Shown: one piece after another, positions 7,048-11,207 of the stretch
Layout of the letters: every line of letters begins with the position of its first letter
How positions within the stretch are numbered: position 1 is the stretch's first letter
Origin: an uncultured Spartobacteria bacterium
Lineage (GTDB): Bacteria > Verrucomicrobiota > Verrucomicrobiae > Chthoniobacterales > UBA6821
Length of the DNA: 11,207 nucleotides
Direction of reading: 5' to 3'
NCBI GenBank assembly: GCA_903919105.1
Contig: CAIXGT010000114.1
Span: 1-11,207 of the forward strand
Translations under genes and position numbers: made by a program
The notes under the pieces: model-generated
What the model was told of the DNA's origin: nothing
What the model saw: the letters and a program-made list of their open reading frames with translations, nothing else
Databases searched by the model: none

Positions 7048-8157
7048 ATGAAATCCTCTACAAAAACCTTTTCCGAATCCCTCGGCGCGCCCTACGTATT
7101 TCTCAAAAAACTGCTTAATACCCCCTCCCCCTCGGGTTTCGAAACCAAAGGGCAGAAGGCCTGGGTAGATTATGTGAGCCAGTTTGCCGATTCGGTGGAG
7201 ATCGATTCCTACGGCAATGCCTACGCAACGCTGAATCCAGCCGCCGGGAAGGGAGATCCTACGATCCTGATCAGTGGCCATGTCGATGAACTGGGGCTGA
7301 TGGTCTCGCACATCTCGGAGGAAGGGTTTCTCTACTTCAAGGGCATCGGGGGGGTGGATAAAGGACTGATCCGAGGCCAACGCGTCACGGTTCATGGCGC
7401 AAGAGGTTCTGTGCCAGGAGTCACCGGACTTCTCGCTATTCATCTTCAAGAGCCCGATGACCGCAATAAGGTTCCCGAAATACACGCCATGCACATCGAC
7501 ATCGGCGCCTCCTCACGGAAAGAGGCTGAGAAACTGGTCTCCATCGGCGATGCCGTTACCTACTCGGCGGAGTTCCAGGAATTGGCGGGAGGACGCTTCG
7601 CAGCTCGTGGATGCGACAACAGGATCGGTGCCTGGGCTGCGGCCGAAGGTTTACGTATCGCCTCCCTGAACAAGAAAAAACTCCAGGCGAAGCTTGTGGC
7701 TGTTTCTACAATCCAAGAGGAGAACGGTCTCTACGGAGCCTCCATGGCAGGCTACACCGTCCATCCCGATGTAGCTCTCGTGGTTGATGTGACTCATGCC
7801 ACCGACATTCCCAATTGCTCCAAGACAAAGCACGGGGAGGTCATGATGGGTAAGGGGCCCGTGATCAGTCTTGGAAGCGTGAATCATCCCGTCGTGAACG
7901 CACGTCTTCGTAAGGTGGGGGAAAACTCAAAAATCCCACTCCAAGTAGAGGTGAACCCACGGTGGAGTGGCACCGATGCTGACGCGATCTTCAAGCAGAA
8001 GGGAGGCATCCCAACAGTCTCTATAGGCGTTCCAAACCGCTACATGCATTCTCCGGTGGAGATGATCCAATATTCGGACCTCAAGCAAACCGCCGAACTC
8101 CTTGCCGCCTTTGCCCTTGATTGCAGCAAAGGGGAGCGATTCGGGGTCACGCTATAA
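7048..8157 (+). CDS. M42 family metallo-aminopeptidase
   Basis: Cytoplasmic dizinc aminopeptidase of the M42 family (FrvX/YsdC/TET-like), which trims N-terminal residues from peptides; relatives form dodecameric tetrahedral shells. The protein is 369 residues from the chosen ATG, close to the usual 340-370. Metal and catalytic residues are visible in order: His78 and Asp80 in SGHVDELGLM, Asp190 in ARGCDNRIGAW, Glu224-Glu225 in TIQEENGLYGA, Asp247 in VVDVTHATD, and His334 in RYMHSPVE. The small dimerisation domain is inserted at about 92-185. A TTG in frame at 6955 would add 31 residues with no family match, so 7048 is preferred. No Shine-Dalgarno is present. TTGATC (6955-6960) with TTTATT (6977-6982) is a weak possible promoter. 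The next gene, a transporter, follows 103 bp downstream on the same strand, though no link between the two is shown. Confidence 0.94.
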   Translation: MKSSTKTFSESLGAPYVFLKKLLNTPSPSGFETKGQKAWVDYVSQFADSVEIDSYGNAYATLNPAAGKGDPTILISGHVDELGLMVSHISEEGFLYFKGIGGVDKGLIRGQRVTVHGARGSVPGVTGLLAIHLQEPDDRNKVPEIHAMHIDIGASSRKEAEKLVSIGDAVTYSAEFQELAGGRFAARGCDNRIGAWAAAEGLRIASLNKKKLQAKLVAVSTIQEENGLYGASMAGYTVHPDVALVVDVTHATDIPNCSKTKHGEVMMGKGPVISLGSVNHPVVNARLRKVGENSKIPLQVEVNPRWSGTDADAIFKQKGGIPTVSIGVPNRYMHSPVEMIQYSDLKQTAELLAAFALDCSKGERFGVTL

Positions 8158-8187
8158 AACACCTTTGAAAGGTAGATGTTGAACGGA

Positions 8188-8221
8188 GGAAAATCCTTGG
8201 ATCTCAGGCCCGTGATTTTCC
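8188..8221. repeat. Inverted repeat upstream of the OFA transporter
   Basis: GGAAAATC (8188-8195) and GATTTTCC (8214-8221) form a perfect 8-bp stem with an 18-nt loop in the 103-bp gap between the M42 and transporter genes. Its 5' arm overlaps the only strong Shine-Dalgarno-like sequence in the gap (GGAGG, 8185-8189). No T-run follows directly, so it is unlikely to be an intrinsic terminator. It could be an operator or an RNA hairpin. Confidence 0.4.
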
Positions 8222-8260
8222 CACTTTCATCATTCATCATCCATACTTCATCCTTTTCCA

Positions 8261-9487
8261 ATGACATCCCCCACTCAGTTTAACAAAGGCTGGCGCGTTG
8301 CGCTTGCAGGACTCGGTATCAACCTCGCCCTCGGAGTGCTCTACACGTGGAGTATGTTCAAGGGAGCCATTGAAAAGGATTTCGGTTGGAAGGGCTCCCA
8401 ACTCAACGACCCTTACGCCCTCTGCTGTCTGGTCTTTGCCTTTTCGATGATCCTGGCCGGTAGATGCCAGGATAAGTTCGGCCCCAGGGTTACGGCTACC
8501 ATCGGCGGTCTACTTGTCGCCGCGGGTTTCGCGCTGATCTCCACTACCAACAACTACGGCATCTGGGTGATAGGCTTCGGTGTGCTCGCGGGCATCGGCA
8601 TCGGCTTCGGTTACTCCTCGGCCACACCCCCTGCATTGAAATGGTTCCCTCCCTCCAAAACCGGACTCATCGCAGGCATTGTCGTTGCTGGGTTCGGTCT
8701 AGCCCCGCTCTATCTTGCTCCGGCTTCCGACTTTCTGCTGCGACACTTCGGGCTTCTCCAATCGATGCTTTTCTTTGGTGTCGTCTTCGCTGTCATCGTC
8801 TGCGGCTTGTCCCAACTGCTGGTGAATCCTCCTGCTGGTTACTCTCATGCGGCAAGCCGCAGCACGGGAGGATCGATGGCCTTGCCCTCTCTAGATCTCT
8901 CACCCTTACAGATCATCAGAACACCTTCGTTCTGGCTTCTCTGGGTGCTCTACTTCATCGGAGCCGGAGCGGGACTCATGGTCATCAGCAGCATCAGCGG
9001 CATGGCCAAAAAGTCCATGGGAGAGTCAGCCTTTATCGCGGTGGCCGTCATGGCGATTGGCAATGCGAGCGGGCGCATCGTGGCAGGAATCCTCTCCGAC
9101 AAGATCGGAAGACGCTGGACCCTCATGCTTGTCCTACTGATCCAAGCCGTCCTGATGTTTGTTGCAATGCCTATCACCTCCTCTACGGGAGGGGCCAAGT
9201 ATCTTATCGTGCTGGTGGCCACATTCATCGGCTTCAACTACGGCGCTAATCTCTCGATCTTTCCATCCCTCGCTAAGGACCTCTGGGGACTCAAGAACTT
9301 CGGAATAAACTACGGCTGCCTCTTTACCGCATGGGGTGTGGGAGGATTCGCCCTCAGCAGGCTTCAGCAGATGCTCAAGGCAAGCAGTGGAAGCTTTGAT
9401 TCCAGCTTTATCACAGCCGGATTGCTTCTGATCTTGGGCGCCGGGCTCACCTTCTTAATTAAGCCTTCGGAATCACGCCACTCTTGA
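8261..9487 (+). CDS. Major-facilitator transporter, OFA family
   Basis: Inner-membrane secondary transporter of 408 residues with about twelve predicted membrane segments and a cytoplasmic loop in the middle (about 189-218). The N-terminal GVLYTWSMFKGAIEKDFGW (25-43), and KWFPPSKTGLIAGIVVAGFG (127-146), are typical of the oxalate/formate antiporter (OFA) family, which carries small carboxylates. MFS motif A occurs after segment 2 (AGRCQDKFGPR, 66-76) and again after segment 8 (AGILSDKIGRR, 275-285). Arg272 in GNASGR sits where OxlT has its substrate-binding arginine, but the segment 11 stretch FTAWGVGG (355-362) has no lysine. Oxalate is therefore doubtful, and a YhjX-like carboxylate role is as likely; the substrate is unknown. 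The start ATG has no Shine-Dalgarno and follows a pyrimidine-rich leader. Its stop codon directly abuts the stop of the convergent pgpH gene. Confidence 0.9.
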   Translation: MTSPTQFNKGWRVALAGLGINLALGVLYTWSMFKGAIEKDFGWKGSQLNDPYALCCLVFAFSMILAGRCQDKFGPRVTATIGGLLVAAGFALISTTNNYGIWVIGFGVLAGIGIGFGYSSATPPALKWFPPSKTGLIAGIVVAGFGLAPLYLAPASDFLLRHFGLLQSMLFFGVVFAVIVCGLSQLLVNPPAGYSHAASRSTGGSMALPSLDLSPLQIIRTPSFWLLWVLYFIGAGAGLMVISSISGMAKKSMGESAFIAVAVMAIGNASGRIVAGILSDKIGRRWTLMLVLLIQAVLMFVAMPITSSTGGAKYLIVLVATFIGFNYGANLSIFPSLAKDLWGLKNFGINYGCLFTAWGVGGFALSRLQQMLKASSGSFDSSFITAGLLLILGAGLTFLIKPSESRHS

Positions 9488-11065
9488 TCAGTCCTTGCCT
9501 ATAAGGGGCTTTTCATCCTTACGCCGTCCATAGGCGATCCTGCCGTGGTACATGCTACTGAGACTGGAGACCAGGGAGGAGGCAATCTCCTGAAGCTGGC
9601 AAACCGTGACAGGAGCCTCGTCATACTGTCCATCATCGATCCGGTCCTTAAGGAGGTCATGGACGAGGTCGTCCAGTCGCTGAGGAGTGGGTCGCTCCAG
9701 ACTTCGTGAGGCGCTCTCGGCGGCATCGGCTAGGCCCATGATAACAGCTTCAACGGTCTGAGGCTTGGGGCCGGGATAACGGTAGCTCTCCTCGCTGACT
9801 TTCGGAATGTCCTCGGGACGGACATTCATAAGGGAGCCGCCAGCACGGGCATCCTTCTCCTGTTGACACGCACGCTGGTAGAAATACTCCACAACGGTCG
9901 TGCCGTGGTGCTGTTTGATCATATCGATCACGCGGCGATTTAGTTTGTTACGAACAGCCAGATCGACGCCCTCCTTGACATGGGAAAGGATGACCAAAGC
10001 GCTCATGGTGGGTGTTAATTCATCATGGAGATTCTCTCCGGACGGCATGTTTTCTGTGAAGTACTCAGGCTTCACCAGCTTGCCAATGTCATGGAAGTAG
10101 GCGGAAACCCTGCAGAGTGTGGCACTGGCACCAACTTTCTCGGCGCAAGCCTCCGCAAGATTAGCCATCGCAAGCGAGTGATGATAGGTGCCGGGTGCCT
10201 CGAGGCTAAGTCTTCGAAGCAGGGGATGATTGAGGTCCGCCATCTCAAGCCAGGAAATCTCTGTCGTGATCCCGAAAAGTTTCTCGATCATCGGAAGGAA
10301 ACCGCTGACAAAAACTGCAGTAAGAATCCCCGTGCCCACGGCAAGAGCGCTTTCGATGCCAAGACTCCACCAGTCCGTGGAGGTGAGGCTATCCCAAAGG
10401 ACCGGACCGATCAGGCCGGAAAGGACTGCCAGGATCCAGACGGCGATGCCTGAGTAAAAACCTGCCCTCAGAAGCCTCGAGCGGCGGCGTACCCGAAGGG
10501 TGGAAAGAACGGCTACAAGACCCCCAGTGATTGCCAGCAGAAGCAACACGGGGTCTCTTGTGACATGAAGGACCGACCACCAGAGCGCACCAACCAGACA
10601 TGCCGAAAGTCCGATCTGGGGCCCCATCAGCACGGAAAGAATCAAAGGTGCAAATGCATAGGGAAGCAGCAGCACGACCAGGCGATCATCCAGACGTCCC
10701 TCGATTGCCTGGCCTTGCAGAAACACACCAATCCCGACCTGCAACAGGATCACCCCCAGAAAAAGGGCAAGTGAAGAGTTTTTCTTTAGTGCCGAATCAC
10801 CGCTGACCACCGGTTGGACAACGGCAAGGGAAAGCACAAGGAGAGCGTATAGTAGATGCTTGAGCGGATCGTGCGCATCTCCCGCCAGGCAGAACAGGGC
10901 AAGGATTCCTGCTGCCGCAAAGACTATCCCAAAACGAAGTAGACGCCCTTCCTCAAGCATGCCGAACATGGTCTCCCTGCTGGCAAGACGTGACTTCCCG
11001 CAACTCATCCCCCGGGCGGCGAGCCTCTGTTTTTTCAGGAAACGAAACATTGGATGATTGATCAA
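9488..11065 (-). CDS. pgpH: PgpH-type membrane HD-domain phosphohydrolase, sensor domain absent
   Basis: Membrane protein of 525 residues related to PgpH/YqfF, the HD-domain enzymes that hydrolyse cyclic-di-AMP to pApA. Residues 1-42 are basic and soluble. About eight membrane segments span 44-260. The cytoplasmic HD domain is about 275-515. Its metal ligands are visible: His296 (GTYHHSLAM), His325-Asp326 (YFHDIGKL), His362 (ILSHVKEG), His386-His387 (IKQHHGTT) and Asp447 (GLADAAE). The family's RYPGPKPQT motif is at 429-437. Usual PgpH proteins exceed 700 residues because a large extracellular 7TMR-HDED domain follows the first helix; here only about eight residues (AGDAHDPL) separate helices 1 and 2. 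The TTG start (11063-11065) has AGGAG 8 nt upstream and overlaps the phoH stop, suggesting translational coupling; the ATG at 11050 is an alternative but lies 23 nt from the AGGAG. Confidence 0.9.
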   Translation of the reverse strand: MINHPMFRFLKKQRLAARGMSCGKSRLASRETMFGMLEEGRLLRFGIVFAAAGILALFCLAGDAHDPLKHLLYALLVLSLAVVQPVVSGDSALKKNSSLALFLGVILLQVGIGVFLQGQAIEGRLDDRLVVLLLPYAFAPLILSVLMGPQIGLSACLVGALWWSVLHVTRDPVLLLLAITGGLVAVLSTLRVRRRSRLLRAGFYSGIAVWILAVLSGLIGPVLWDSLTSTDWWSLGIESALAVGTGILTAVFVSGFLPMIEKLFGITTEISWLEMADLNHPLLRRLSLEAPGTYHHSLAMANLAEACAEKVGASATLCRVSAYFHDIGKLVKPEYFTENMPSGENLHDELTPTMSALVILSHVKEGVDLAVRNKLNRRVIDMIKQHHGTTVVEYFYQRACQQEKDARAGGSLMNVRPEDIPKVSEESYRYPGPKPQTVEAVIMGLADAAESASRSLERPTPQRLDDLVHDLLKDRIDDGQYDEAPVTVCQLQEIASSLVSSLSSMYHGRIAYGRRKDEKPLIGKD

Positions 11066-11207
11066 ATACGAGTCTCCTGGAGTCCGCGATGCTCCTTATA
11101 GGCCGTAATGATGGCCCTAACCAAGGGGTGACGAACGACATCCTTTTCGCCGAAATGATGGAAATTGATTCCCGGAGTGCTTGCCAATGCCCCTATCGCC
11201 TCAATCA
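11062..11207 (-). CDS. phoH: PhoH family ATPase, C-terminal end only
   Basis: The last 47 codons of a PhoH-like protein; the rest lies beyond position 11207. The reading frame ends at TGA (11062-11064) and contains [18 protein letters not shown], the characteristic C-terminal motif (DVVRHPLV) of PhoH P-loop ATPases, followed by the usual short helical tail ([11 protein letters not shown]). PhoH (YbeZ) proteins are implicated in RNA metabolism and ribosome-related functions. Its stop overlaps the pgpH start by 4 nt, matching the frequent phoH-pgpH gene order. In many genomes ybeY comes next, but here pgpH is followed by a convergent transporter gene. The P-loop itself cannot be checked. Confidence 0.88.
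   Translation of the reverse strand, partial: IEAIGALASTPGINFHHFGEKDVVRHPLVRAIITAYKEHRGLQETRI
11074..11078 (-). promoter_or_regulatory. Shine-Dalgarno supporting the TTG start of pgpH
   Basis: AGGAG on the minus strand, inside the last codons of phoH, lies 8 nt before the TTG at 11063-11065. It is the only well-placed Shine-Dalgarno before any of the confidently called start codons in this window, and it decides between the TTG and the ATG at 11050. Confidence 0.6.

Noticed and set aside
6856..7494. Minus-strand open frame of 212 codons
   Set aside because: It is antisense to the M42 peptidase and crosses the divergent gap into the HAD gene; no recognisable motif.
8641..9249. Plus-strand open frame of 202 codons inside the transporter
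   Set aside because: Out-of-frame shadow of the OFA transporter; rich in Arg, His and Ser, with no membrane pattern or motif.
1..11207. tRNA or rRNA genes, CRISPR arrays, transposases, phage or defence genes
   Set aside because: None seen. Gene content is housekeeping and metabolic, genes are tightly packed, and no array of regularly spaced repeats or transposon ends is visible.

Overview
The window looks like core chromosome of a Gram-negative bacterium with an LPS-type outer membrane. Evidence is a BamA/Skp/LpxD envelope cluster together with gyrA and a PhoH/PgpH pair. The GyrA quinolone-site sequence (Gln83, Pro87), the scarcity of Shine-Dalgarno sequences and the moderately GC-rich coding sequence make me lean toward the Verrucomicrobia/PVC group. 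That is an inference from sequence style and has not been tested by a search.

Layout. On the minus strand, positions 1-5950 read (from high to low coordinate) bamA > skp > lpxD > gyrA, with short gaps of 41, 33 and 147 bp; gyrA runs off the left edge and lacks its 3' end. Upstream of bamA, also on the minus strand, is a HAD-family phosphatase (6090-6881). Divergent from it on the plus strand are an M42 metallo-aminopeptidase (7048-8157) and an OFA-type major-facilitator transporter (8261-9487). The right end, on the minus strand, holds phoH (only its C-terminus is in the window) overlapping by 4 nt a membrane HD-domain phosphohydrolase of the PgpH family (9488-11065), which meets the transporter gene end to end with no spacer.

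Functionally, BamA folds outer-membrane proteins, Skp escorts them through the periplasm and LpxD makes lipid A precursor, so the left part is an outer-membrane biogenesis operon. gyrA may be read through from it or may have its own promoter. PhoH and PgpH are a widely conserved pair; PgpH proteins degrade cyclic-di-AMP. The HAD phosphatase, M42 peptidase and transporter look like ordinary metabolic genes.

There is no gene-free stretch above 300 bases; the largest gap is 166 bp. I saw no tRNA, rRNA, CRISPR, insertion sequence or phage gene, and no evidence of a new multi-gene system. The points worth a second look are small: the GyrA quinolone-site residues, a PgpH without its extracellular sensor domain, inverted repeats and ACTTT-type pyrimidine repeats between genes, and two SD-led small ORFs that overlap the starts of SD-less genes.
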